Shown here: positions 47,550-58,900 of the stretch, one piece after another
Numbering within the stretch: the stretch's first letter is position 1
Layout of the letters: every line of letters begins with the position of its first letter
NCBI GenBank assembly: GCA_022496805.1
Contig: CM040085.1
Span: 26,937,811-27,001,810, forward strand
Direction of reading: 5' to 3'
DNA from: Pohlia nutans
Taxonomy: Eukaryota; Streptophyta; Bryopsida; Bryales; Mniaceae
DNA length: 64,000 nucleotides
Notes under the pieces: generated by a model
What the model was told of the DNA's origin: nothing
What the model saw: the letters and a program-made list of their open reading frames with translations, nothing else
Database searches by the model: none
Made by a program: the position numbers and the translations under genes

Positions 47550-48920
47550 CTAAGGGTTAACCCTTGGACGTCTGAGAATGCCTTTCTGGCAAATACATTA
47601 GGTTTTTCACGTATTTGAGCAATTTAGGGTTCCAGTAGTGCAACAGTGGATTGCTAAATTGAGTATTCATTGTATCCGCGTTCTTTTGGCATATTGGGCG
47701 CCCTGATCCGACCTTAGAGCATGGAGCTACATGCGTTTGTACACCATTGTCGCATACAGAGCGTAGAATACTAGTGATCCCCAGTACCCAGAGTATTGGA
47801 GGGTTGTGGGATGCTTACGTGTCTTGGCCGTTGCTCGATTTCCGCGGGATGGACTTGGCGGGACCTTTCGACCCAGGGGAGAGCGGGCTCAGTGCATGTG
47901 TGACTGCAACTCGGTGAAGCGGATCCAAGGCGCAACGGTGAAGCGGATCCAAGGCGCTTCGGCTCCATGATGCATGCGTTCTGTTTCTTGTACAGCGATC
48001 TAGTTGGTTTAGAGTGGTGGAGGGGCGTGGTAGCATTGCGCACGATTTTGATTGAAATAATTTGTTAGAGCGGCGGAGGAGGTAGGACAGTTCGTTTCGT
48101 TTTGTCTTGTCGCTCTTGTGGGGAGATCGCTTGCATGATGAGTTCCGTGTGGCTGCCGCCGCCTGCACCCAAGGGTCTAGAAGACGATGCTCAACTACTT
48201 AGGGAGTGGGCAAAGGATCGAGGAGCCTCAGATGCACAAGCGCACAGAATTGTGGGTTTGCTCACAGTAAGCTGGATGTGCAGCTTGCCACTTCCACCTC
48301 GTACTCATAGATCTGCTGCGGTTTTGGATGTGCGTTGGCATCGCTACCTGTTCCGGAGGCACGTGAATCACGTTCTGGGGTGGACAACCCGAAGAGAAGA
48401 AGGAGATCCCGAGGGATTTAGTGATCGATTGAACTGGTTGATTCGGAACAAGTGGTTCCCGGATATTGCTGAGGCAGACAATGGGAAGAATGCGAGAAGA
48501 CGCAAGATTGGAGGGTCGGGAGAGAGCGTTGCTACGCTCCCCCAACACGCAGCCGCCTTTGAGACGGAGGGTAGAGAGGGAGCCTGTAGCGGTGCCGATC
48601 TCGTCGGTGTTTCTGGACCGGACCGAGATCTCCACGGATCTAGTCGATCAATGCCTGACGAGGTCGCCGGTGAGGCCGGAGGAGAGCCGGGTGGCAGCAG
48701 TGGGAGCAGTCCCACTCCGACTAAATCGAGACGAAACTTACCTGCATGGTGTACGCCGAGGCCGGGGTCGGGGGAGCCTTCAAAGGCGAGGTCGTCGTGG
48801 AGCACAAGCTCCAACAACAAGCGCCTCCGAAAATCCCTGTGAGGCCATTGGAGAAAGGTAAGACCTCATATATTTCCATCCTTGTCTCGTGGAATTTGGT
48901 TGTCATAAGCTTTGCAGTAT

Positions 48921-49235
48921 TAGAGTTATCTGTAAAGTCACCTTCAATTAGCTAATCTACAAAGAGTTTTTCTTTATCATACTCTTATTTATTCACTCAA
49001 AACAATTAAAAAGTGTGAAAGATCTTGGTGGTTTATCATTATTATGTGTGTAAGAGGTGTGTAAGAGCTTGGTGATCTTCAAAAGTTTTTTAGCACCAAG
49101 AAAGGAGCTAAAAAACTTTTGAAGACCACCAAGCTCTTACACACCTCTTACACACCTAATAATGATAAACCACCAAGATCTTTCACACCTTTCAATGTTT
49201 GAGTGAATAAATAAGAGTATGATAAAGCAAACCTC
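48921..49235 (-). mobile_element. Long-hairpin MITE in transposase intron 1 (one end truncated)
   Basis: About 140 bp arms (GTGTGTAAGAGCTTGGTGAT facing its complement) around a short loop. Inverse of 54134-54494; the right terminal ~40 bp are missing. Confidence 0.85.
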
Positions 49236-52200
49236 GAAGTTTTGATTGGGAACCCACGAAGTTGAAACATATGCTTCCAGAGGAGTCCCACTCATTGGTC
49301 CCTAACATGTTCTGATGCTTCTACTGTAATGAGGCCACTGGTACTGGAAAGAATTCACTGTCAGGTTTCGGGGTTTACCTAGGTTTATTCTCGATGTCTG
49401 CATGGTGTTGTAACTAATGAATCATTGATGCACAGGCTCTTTTTGGCTATGAGCACATAGGAGGAATTCCAGTTCCTTTTATGAGCACACAGTGAAAAGC
49501 TGATGAGGGGTTTTGGATAGAATTCAAACACATGATGTTTTGCACATACAAGAATCCAAGCATATGCTCTGGTGCAGATTGCAAAAATCGATACTGTATG
49601 TAGATGGTGTTGTTTTGAGGCTCATGAAAATTGTTTAAATTTCTCCAGTTCATGCAGTCATGTATATACATATATAAATATAAAAGTATTGGATGTGCAA
49701 CGTAACTTGCTCTTCGTCTCATGAGTCTGCATGCATGCAGTCTCTGCTCTTCTTTCGTTTCCTGCCTGTCGATTGAATCAACAGGTTATGGGCCGTTTCC
49801 CTCTCGCCGCTAACTAGCTACCTAATTACGTTTTACACCGTGTTTTCTTCCTTTCTTTTCCCTCCTTAGATACAGTCTGTTTTTTCTTTCTCTGGTTCCA
49901 TTAATTGTCGATTGGCTCTTGCATGATTCTTCATCTCCTTGGACGTTCTTCATTTTCAGCTTCATTTCTCATTCGTAATTTTCTTTGCTCTGTTTTTTCT
50001 TTCTCTGGTTCCATTAATTGTCGATTAGCTCTTGCATGATTCTTCATCTCCTTGGACATTCTTCATTTTCAGCGTCATTTCTCATTCGTAATTTTCTTTG
50101 CTCTGGCTTCAGATTATATTCATTAGTCACGGATACTTACATAATTTTAGCTACTCTTGATAGTCATTAATCTTCTTGTATGTCGATTATAATTACCACG
50201 TTTGATCCCTTGGCTTCTTGAAGATATATAATTCTTTTAAGATATATGTACCTTCTGCTTGAGCATATTACAAAAATTAGAAGGTGTTATAGGCACATGT
50301 TAATGCAGTCACGGCACTCAAACTTTTGTGCATGCAAATAGGCCACTGGCGTTACGGGGGCGCTGTGGAAGGGGAGGAGGTGGACGAGGTGGAAATGGAG
50401 GAGATGGTGGGCGAGGACGCTGCGCGGGCGCGGCGCGTGGGCGACGGATGGGACGAGGTGGGCGAGGCGGTGCACCGGCAGCAATTCCAGAAGGGTGGGA
50501 GGCACCGACTATCATCATGCAGCGCACAAGCCCAGTAATGTTGAGACCAAGGACGGTGAGGAGTCCGATACGCACAGCTGAAGTTACGAATTTGGAGGCG
50601 GAGGATGATCTGGCATCCATCGAGCTCCCAGAAGGTGCCGGTTTTGTGACACCCACAAGGGAGGCAGCGGATCTACGACAACTACTCGGAAGGAGCCAAC
50701 GCGCAGAGACATTCAGTTCTTCATTGCTTGGGGTGTGCCGATTTTCTGAGCAAGACTTCACACCTGGGGCGCCACCAATCAGCACAGACCAGCGCCAAAG
50801 TATTGGAGAGCACCATGCGAGCAAACACGATTGCGGGGAGAGGTCTTGCCCGTATGGAGAATTCTCAGAAGTAATTCGAAGGAATGCCCTTACGGCCGGG
50901 TTTCCTGTGGAGAGAGGCTTGAGCCCGGGAGATCGAGCCCGGTTGATGACCGAGCATTTCTCACCGAGCAATACATCTACGTGAAGCTCAGCATGCTAGG
51001 ATATGACTCAGGGTTGTGGGGCGGACTTCAAGAGTTCAGGGGCCTCGTCACACAGCGGTATTACCATGAGGTACACGGGCAGCCCATGTTCACTGTTGAT
51101 TTTGGAGGGAGTATTGCTAGACGGGAGGTGCTCGTGACTGAGACACGCACGGATGTCACCCGAGGTGCGCATGACGGTGTTACGCGGGTTTTGAACTTCG
51201 ATTTCGGCGGGTCCAGTGAGATGCCAGCAGTGAAGGCTGCCGGACAACGGCCCATAGATGAGAACATTGCACCAAAGGAGGGTGAAGAAGATGCAAGCGA
51301 TGGTGAATGGCAACCAGCATGGGAAGACTTTCCAGACGAGGCTCAATCAGGTAATTCCTCCTCCTCTTCTGGCTCGTTTCAAGAGATGCCGTTGTCGCAG
51401 TTAGGCATCTATGACGATGAAGAGGACACAAGCGGCTGGGACTTCGCAAAGACTTGGGCGGATGACCAATGGCAGGAGGAAAATCTGACCTTGGAAGGTG
51501 ATAGAGTTTTTACAGGTATGTAGACCTTCTCGTTGATTTTTTTAAGGTGGGCCCCTATATGCACAAATTAGGGGGCAAGTTTTGTCCTCTTAGTTCTCAT
51601 GCTCACAATAATAGCATGGTTGCTAAAGTGCATTTCTTTAGTTTCCTCACTTTACTGTCGTAGTTTGCATGTTGTAGTTCACATGTTTTTACCAAAACCT
51701 CCATTACAGTTCATAAAGTATATGATGCAGAGAGTGTAAATTGAATTAAAAAAAACAGAGAAGGAAATGCACATTGAAGTAGAAAACTACACCCACCTGG
51801 AGACCCAAATCCTGGGCTAAGCTAACGTAGTTCAGAGGGTGAGCACCAAGCTGGCAAGTAGTATGCATCACAGACCTTGTTCAAAAGCTCCTGAATAAAC
51901 ATCATCAAAAACTAAATGAGTGCTACTATAAACCTTTGCAGAGTTGGTCAAAAATAGTTAACCATCCATGTGTAAAAAAATCATACACTTATCATGATTG
52001 AGAGTCCAGGTATCATACTACATGTGTCATACAGAAATCAAGGTTCTCTATAACGAGAAATATAAAGAAATAGTACAAGTCTTGGGGCTTGAATGACAAT
52101 GGAGTTTCCTTAGTAAAAATATTATTTTTAGAAGAGGATATGCATTAACCATTCTCATTTGGGTTTTCGTCACGTCCGTCCCTAACTGCGACAACATTTC

Positions 52201-52320
52201 TGGTGCAGGGCCGAGGCCTGGCCCAACTACTTTCCGGGCAGCTTCTGGACAGCCCATTGAGTACTTCAGGGACTTTTGGCCTGCAGCAACAATGGCCCAA
52301 ATTGTTCGGGAGACTAACAG

Positions 52321-53527
52321 GTAAGAGTGCTGGGTTTGTATGATTATTTTCTGTATTTGTGATAATTGAATGCTTGCTTTTCGTGTGTGGTCCAACCTTC
52401 AGCAAGTGAGGAATACTACGGGGTCGGTTATACAAATTGTACAAACTTGAATGGTCTGCCAATAAAATAAGCAAGGCTGAACTACCTTCTGGGCTTTGTA
52501 GCTGCACCTCACCGGAGAAGGCAAACATCCTTACGTGAAATTTTGCACCAAAAAAAAAACATAACAAATGTAGTAAAGGTTTTGAAAAAGGTTTTGAAAA
52601 AGGGTTAAGAACATACACCTTTGAGAGGGAAGGATCTTTGATTTTACTATCCAGCATAAGGGGTTAGCATTTGCACATTTAATTTTGAATTGTTGATGTT
52701 GTGTTCCGCTTTGAGTAGGTTAAGAAATCACTATTAAGTACTTGTAGAGCATTGAACAGAGGGTCTTGAAATCGCGTGGCTTGCAACTTTGTCTATGGTT
52801 GTGAATTGTTAACATGATTGCATCCAAAACATATTCCAACACTTTGTTTAATTTAAAACAAATGACCGTCGAACTTACATAACTTACTGCGGGGTTGGCA
52901 AATGGCATGGACTGGTCATAGCTGATGTGCTTCGTATTGCCATCTCTTTTATGATTTCACTGGTGAACTTTGAGAGGGAGAAATTGCATGTCTTCTCGTT
53001 GATTTTCCTATCCAGCATAAGGAGTTAATATTAACGCATTTAATTTGGAAATATTTGATGTTGTGTAACACTTTGAGTAGTGTAAGAAATCTCTTGAACA
53101 ATGCTTCGGATGTTAATCGTATAACATTTAACAGAGTCCTGAAATTCCGTAGCCCTGCATTCATGTCAGCTCATTCAAGCTAGGTAACTCAATAAGTTAG
53201 TGTACATCCGAAGTGCCGGCACTGTAATGGGGGTTGGTTCTAAGTTTGTTAAATGGATGTTGTTCTGGTCTACTGCGGTTTGTAGTCTACTATTTCCAAA
53301 ACGTCTAAATAGAATTTTGTGACTCTAAACTAGGTGCGCACCCATTTCAATGGACTGGTCCAGAAATATTTGAGCAATTTACTCAAGGTGCATGATGAGC
53401 GTTACAACTCATATACATCTGAAATTTCTGTGTTTGGAGAACAATACCACGGTAATTGAATGATGTTCTGTATGCTTGAGCCTGGATTAGGAACGTTGTT
53501 GAAATGAATCAATTGATGCTCTTGCAG
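52321..53527 (+). other. Transposase intron 3 region
   Basis: Over 1.2 kb between well-placed splice sites. Two related stretches recur (GATTTTACTATCCAGCATAA near 52640 and GATTTTCCTATCCAGCATAA near 53000, followed by similar sequence), so it contains an internal duplication. No gene seen. Confidence 0.5.
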
Positions 53528-54133
53528 GTATGCTGAGCAACTCGACTATGACCAGCCGCATCTCACTAACGGACGAGCTGACTAGGTGGATGTAACGGAG
53601 GCGGAGTTGCTTTGTTGGTTTGGAGTTCTACTACTTATGGGCCTCAAGGAACTCCCTCACCGCCGCATGTATTGGGATGTAAGACCGTTATTCACATGCC
53701 CCATCATCAGTACAGCCATGACACGCCAACGGTTCGAGGCCATCGTCCGTTGTATTCACTTGGTCGACAACGACTCACTACCCAAGGATTCCACCGACCC
53801 AAACTTTGACAAGATTGGAAAGGTACGCTGGTTGGTAGAAGGGTTTGCCGAAATCTCGCAGCGGTTGTACAATCCGGAGCCAATTTGCACTGTCGATGAA
53901 ATTATGGTGGCTTATAAGGGACGTTACTGTGCAATTCGGCAGTACATGAAATCAAAACCTGTTCGTTTTGGTATAAAGTTGTGGGCGCTAGCATCGAGCT
54001 CGTCGCGGTAAGTCCCTTAAGAACGTTGATCCCTCTCTGTTGGTCCCTCTGTGTTGTTAACTCTATCTATTCATGTCTTTAGGCTAAAAATCTCAAAGTC
54101 TAAACAATGCGCAAATTTCAAGTTCATATACAC

Positions 54134-54494
54134 TAGAGTTATCCGTAAAGTCCACCAAATTTTAAAAAAGATACCATGAGGTTTGCTTTATCACACTCTT
54201 ATTTATTCACTCAAATCATTGAAAGGTGTGAAAGATCTTGGTGGTTTATCATTATTAGGTGTGTAAGAGGTGTGTAAGAGCTTGGTGATCTTCAAAAGTT
54301 TTTTAGCACCAAGAAAGGAGCTAAAAAACTTTTGAAGACCACCAAGCTCTTACATACCTCTTACACACCTAATAATGATAAACCACCAAGATCTTTCACA
54401 CCTTTTAATTGTTTTGAGTGAACAAATAAGAGTATGATAAAGCAAAACTCTTTGTAGATTCAACAAATTGAAGGTGACTTTATGAATAACTCTA
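54134..54494 (+). mobile_element. Long-hairpin MITE in transposase intron 4
   Basis: Complete copy of the element at 48921. Ends TAGAGTTATCCGTAAAGTC and (from the right) TAGAGTTATTCATAAAGTC. The central arms are near-perfect complements around AGCACCAAGAAAGGAGCT. Both copies are within introns of the same gene, in opposite orientation. Confidence 0.87.
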
Positions 54495-55858
54495 CTTTCT
54501 ATGGATAATTTCATCTTGATTAAAAATGAATGTCATATAATTTGGTTGTAAAAAATTCCTAGGGGTCAAAATTGTGTTGCTCTGTTTTATTTTTTACTTC
54601 AAATCTAATAGTTGCTCATATGAAACTCCAGACTTTTCATATCATAGACTTTACAACAATTACGAATACTAGAGCTTTGTCTATTAGTAGTGATTCTCTA
54701 AGAGAGTAATTTTCATTGCCGCTTATCCCTGTTGTAACTAAAGATCACGGAATGATCAGCATCTGTTGGTCCGTGAGGCTCTCTAAGAGAATAATTTCCA
54801 CTGTTGCAAACCAACCCTGTTATAACTTGAATGAAGCTGAAGATAACGAAAAAATCGTGTGATACTAGAGCTTTCCAATGTCTAGTCTATTGGTAGAGGT
54901 TCGTTGATCCCTCCATGTTGTTGACTGTAGCTTGTCTAAGACCTTCGTGCCTTCCTTGGTTAACAGGTATGTTTCCAACTGCATTGTGTACTTGGGGTCC
55001 TCTCACGAACGGCCTGAGGGTGATCTGGTGGGCGAGGATGCTGTGCTTCAAGCGGTTAGAGGCTATGAACACCGAGGCCACACAATTATCACGGATAATT
55101 TCTTCACCGGAGTGAAGTTGCACATGTCGCTGCTTGATCGGGGTTTTTTTGCCACAGGGACTGTAAAGAAGACATCGCGTGGCTTTCCAAGCTCACTAGC
55201 TGGATTTCCTGCGACACAGCTCCCAGCTCGTGGTACTGTCGCTGCAAAGATGCACCGGTCCTGAAAAATTGCAGCGGTATGTTGGGTGGATTCAAAGCCG
55301 GTTTTCTTGTTATCGACAACCACGAATCCATGTGATCCTTCATGTGTTGCACCAAGGTGGATTCCAGGACGCCGGGACCGGTTGGATTTTCCCACTTCTC
55401 CTATCCTTTTGGAGTACCAACGATTTATGCGTGGAATCGATGTAGTGGACCAGCAAAGAGGAGAGTACACTACACAACTGCAGAGCCAGAAGTGGTGGCA
55501 CCGACTCCTACTGTTCGTCCTTGATTCAACTTGTATGAATGCGTATGTCTTGTACCGGGCAGATGCGGAGCGGGTTGGATTGCAAGTATCATCGAGGCTT
55601 CTTTGGCACACCGAACTTGCCATGGCTCTGGTTGGACCATTCCTTGCCGGCGGCAACATTCGTGGGCGCCATCGTCAGCTAGCACGACCGGGTTTCCACC
55701 GCATCGAAGGGCATCCCTCTGCCCGACGTGCATGCATTGTGTGTCGGAAGGTCACGCGCCGTTTTTGCGGGGGTTGTGCCGGGCAATTCATGTGTGATGG
55801 AGCATGTTATGTTCGTGTGCACACTCAACCGGGCTTTGTCGCAGCTCCTCGTTGGTGA

Positions 55859-57402
55859 TTTTCTCATCTCACGTTCTTGCGATTGATGCTTTGTCAGGTA
55901 GCGGCTTGGATTCGGAGTGGGGCGGACAAATGGTTAGCTTTCTTGCTTGGTTGGACCTGCTTGTGGACCGCATTAGTCCCAACTAGCTTGAAGTTTGGAG
56001 TGAAGCTCATCACCGGGTGTGAACATTTGCTAGGGGTGTGCTCGAGGCTTTTTTGTTATTTGTTTCTTCTACACCATGCGCAGGTAGTGATGGGTGTTCG
56101 TAGTAGTGTGATGGCATAGCAAATTGGACTAGTGTCACGAACATTGTTTGTAGTAGATGGCAATTTTGAACCCAATTTTTGTTATCTTGGGATGACCTCT
56201 ACTTATGCAGTGAACTTATTTACTTATGCCATTGCAACTTTGCACAATAGCTGCAACGTGAATTGTTGTTTGTACGCATGTGTATTTCATTGTTGCCACC
56301 ATTGGATTCTTATTTGTCCGTGAGCTTGGGATTTGGGCGATGTTCTTGGATTCCACTCGCTACTGTGGGTGCATCTGTAACTGCAGCTGCGACTTAACTT
56401 TTCTGTTGGCGGGACCTTTGAGATTCTGACCACATGTGTATCTCTGGGTGGCATTTTTTTTGGGAATTATTTTCTGCCGACCTTGCCTTCCAAGAACGGT
56501 ATGCACTCTATTTGACACTACGTACAGAAGGTAATTATATCTCTCCCATTTCTTGTATGAAGTCTTGCAAGCATATGCAGGTGCACATTGAAATTCCATT
56601 GAAATTCTGGAGTTAAAAAATGTCAAGTTTACATGTGGAAATAATACTTGGTGGCATTGGAGCGTCTTATAGGTGCTGAGGAACATTTTAGGATGAGAAG
56701 GAGATCAAGAGCTTGAAGGCTAAAATTTCTTCTATCAAGATGCAGCGCGTCATGTCTGTCATGTCCATCGTTGTGAAAACGTCTGATCTTTTCATCGCTT
56801 TGGCTGTTGTGGATCCCAATCCGTTAACTTTGTATCGCACACTGTTATATTGGGGCTCAGTGGACTCGCCTCTGCTTGGGCTGGATGGTACCAGGTATGG
56901 CCAGAGTTCAAGTAGGTCAAAAAAATTACATATGTCTTTGAAGAGGATTCCAATGTAGCAATTGAAAGAACATGTTATTTGGGTATCCTATGAGTACATG
57001 TACACCAGCTGAGTTGAGGTTTGGTTTTGCTGAATTGTAGAACATTCTCGGCTGACAATCTGAGAAGATGGTCAAAAAAATTATATGTTCATTGTTAGTG
57101 CATGAATGAAGTCCAATGTACACCATCTGGTGTACAATTGGGCTTCATTCAGCACAAAACGAGGCAGCCATGGCGCTGCTGTTAAGTTAGATATGGCCAT
57201 TTTGGATATGGCGAGCTCTGCAATCTTGCTGGCGATGGTAAAGGATGTGTGCCAGGGTAGATAATCTGTGTCAATGGTGTGTGGATTCTGACATCTGCAT
57301 ATAAGGACCTCCGTTGCATGCGAAAGGACTGACCGCAACACCTGAGACTCAAACTTTCTGACGTTTTTTATTGTTCTTGCGTCTGATTTGCTTTCCCTGC
57401 AG
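55859..57402. other. Transposase 3' flank, no gene recognised
   Basis: Contains a short hairpin where AATGAAGTCCAATGTACACC (from 57104) faces GGTGTACAATTGGGCTTCATT, and words (TGAAGTCCAATG, CACCAGCTGA, TTGCTGAATT) that recur at 58900-58960. TTGGCGGGACCTT occurs near 56408 and 59036. These point to internal repeats of the large element. Confidence 0.5.
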
Positions 57403-57601
57403 CCTGCAACAATGGCAGCACAGCATCTTGCGGTTTGCGCAACGCGTTGCTTCTACTTCGGGGCATCAAGTTGCGAGAACACGGCGGTGACGAGGCCAAT
57501 GCTGGTACTGTGCAGTTCTTTGAAATCTTTGCGATTTTCAATGGCGTCTTCATTCTGCGCTCGAACTCTGCAATCGGTATATCCGCAATGGAGTATTGCA
57601 A
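57403..57601 (+). other. Exon-like stretch of unknown origin
   Basis: A pyrimidine-rich run and CAG precede an open frame (GIKLREHGGDEANAGTVQFF, FAIFNGVFILRSNSAIGISA) that ends at a GTAAGC donor. It looks like an exon of some gene, perhaps captured, but I do not recognise the family, and two other frames are also open. Confidence 0.3.
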
Positions 57602-58279
57602 GTAAGCTCTACCTTTTCAGTTTTTAGTTCTCCAGCGTTAGGATTAAATCTCGAAATTTGAAATTGAAAAGTAAAAATTATGTCTGTAATCGACTGTACT
57701 AACGGTATGGTATATCAAGAAATTGAGATAAAATCTTTGACCTTTACTCAGAACGAGTTCCGGCAAAATATAATTACAGAAATTAGTGTTGCTCCTGTGT
57801 TGACAGATTCATTAAATATCTTGCGTTTGGAACTTGGTAGACTCGCTTATGTTCGTTTCTTGGTGCTGATATTAGGCCAGACAAGTGTAGAACCTGATAT
57901 TTTTTGCGCAATTATTGTCTTGGCGTCAGCAATGGTGTTTGAGCGTTGCGTAATTTCGAATTAGTTACTCTATTGAATATGAAATCAGTTCACCTCATTG
58001 CTAAACGATTTCTAAGAATTGAAACACGATGTAGACCACGAACTGGACGTGTGCGAGGGTAGCAAGGCAATGGCACAAATGCCACTGAAACAGTCGGAGA
58101 TTGTTCATTCAATCACTCCAGAGGAATGAACCTCTGTTATCACGATTGCCGCAAAGCTTACAGTCTTGCTTTGTTGACGAGCTGCAATTTTTAAAGGACG
58201 ATCACCTGTGTACCGGGCATGTCTACGTTCCTGTTTACATGGCTATTGACGGGAAATATGGCTGGCAGAACGGATATTT

Positions 58280-58858
58280 CTGAACTGCTCCCTTGAAAGC
58301 TCAGTTGAAGTAATCAACGAAGGAAACGTGGACGTGCTCAAGATAATGCGGGAACTAGTGGATCTTGCGGGAGGAAAATCAGAGGTGGCTCTTACTTGAC
58401 CTTCTTTTGCATTAAATGTTATAATGCTCTCTCTAACCTTGTAATTCACTCTGTTGTGTATACCATATGTGCTCCGCTGCCATAATGTGCATCGCACAAC
58501 CTTCCATCTCTTGGAAGTTCTTTTTAGGACTTTAGCAGAAAACTTATGCATCGAGTTGATTTCAAGGTCGTTCATATTATGTGCGCAGGGCGTGGATGAT
58601 GCATTGTTGATGCACTTTTTGAAAGGATTCTCTCTAAATATAGATGAAGGCAGCGAAGGCATTTCCCAACCATCAAGAGTGGGAGGCATCCTTCAAGCCG
58701 AAGGGCTTCATTTCAGAAATAGAAATACCAAATGAACTGAATGCAAAGAAGTCGTATATGCAAGGAAGAGACAAGCAAGTGCGTCCTCTCTGCGTGATAC
58801 TCGCACGCAACCATGTGTACAACAAAGAAGATTTTGATGAGTTTTGCCGTATGTATTT
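58280..58858 (+). pseudogene. SEC14/CRAL-TRIO domain protein fragment
   Basis: Two exon-like pieces, about 58280-58384 and 58589-58858, join in phase across GT-AG. The first reads VDVLKIMRELVDLAGGKSE, the second GVDDALLMHFLKGFSLNIDE, then, after an apparent one-base frameshift near 58649, HQEWEASFKPKGFISEIEI and MQGRDKQVRPLCVILARNH, ending at DFDEFC. This is the CRAL-TRIO N-terminal helix region and the start of the lipid-binding lobe of plant SEC14-like phosphatidylinositol-transfer proteins. The catalytic remainder of the fold and the N-terminus are missing. It lies inside the 12 kb TTAA-bounded element, suggesting capture, but it could be an unrelated local pseudogene. Confidence 0.7.
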
Positions 58859-58900
58859 CATTTACATGAGACACACAACCTCCTCGTTTTGTGCTGAGTG

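Larger units (their letters stand above)
48126..55858 (+). pseudogene. piggyBac-type transposase (PGBD/DDE_Tnp_1_7 family), frames broken
   Basis: Exons by splice sites and homology: 48126-48857, about 50341-51515, 52209-52320, 53528-54007, 54967-55858. The catalytic core is clear: PIEYFRDFWPAATMAQIVRE, TRQRFEAIVRCIHLVDND, first Asp in TVDEIMVAYKGR (53895), YMKSKPVRFGIKLWAL, second Asp in ITDNFFTG (55094), third in GIDVVDQQRGEY (55439/55448), KWWHRLLLF, and a C-terminal cysteine cluster CIVCRK ... CGGCAGQFMCDGAC like the family zinc finger. All three catalytic Asp remain. Damage: TAG at 53583 where Trp is likely, TGA at 55262 where Arg is likely, and apparent frame changes in exons 1 and 2. 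Exon 2 begins in a Gly/Arg-rich stretch. The family cuts and pastes DNA at TTAA. Exons 3-5 are well supported; exon 1 is the weakest part. Confidence 0.85.

Noticed and set aside
47815..48635. Minus-strand open frames opposite transposase exon 1
   Set aside because: Shadow frames of GC-rich exon sequence; low complexity and no homology seen.
48466..48861. Arg-rich frame as a separate gene
   Set aside because: Overlaps transposase exon 1 and ends near its donor site; better explained as a frame-shifted part of that exon.
57680..57964. 94-residue open frame between the transposase and the SEC14 fragment
   Set aside because: Composition is protein-like but no family is recognised and no splice or promoter context supports it.
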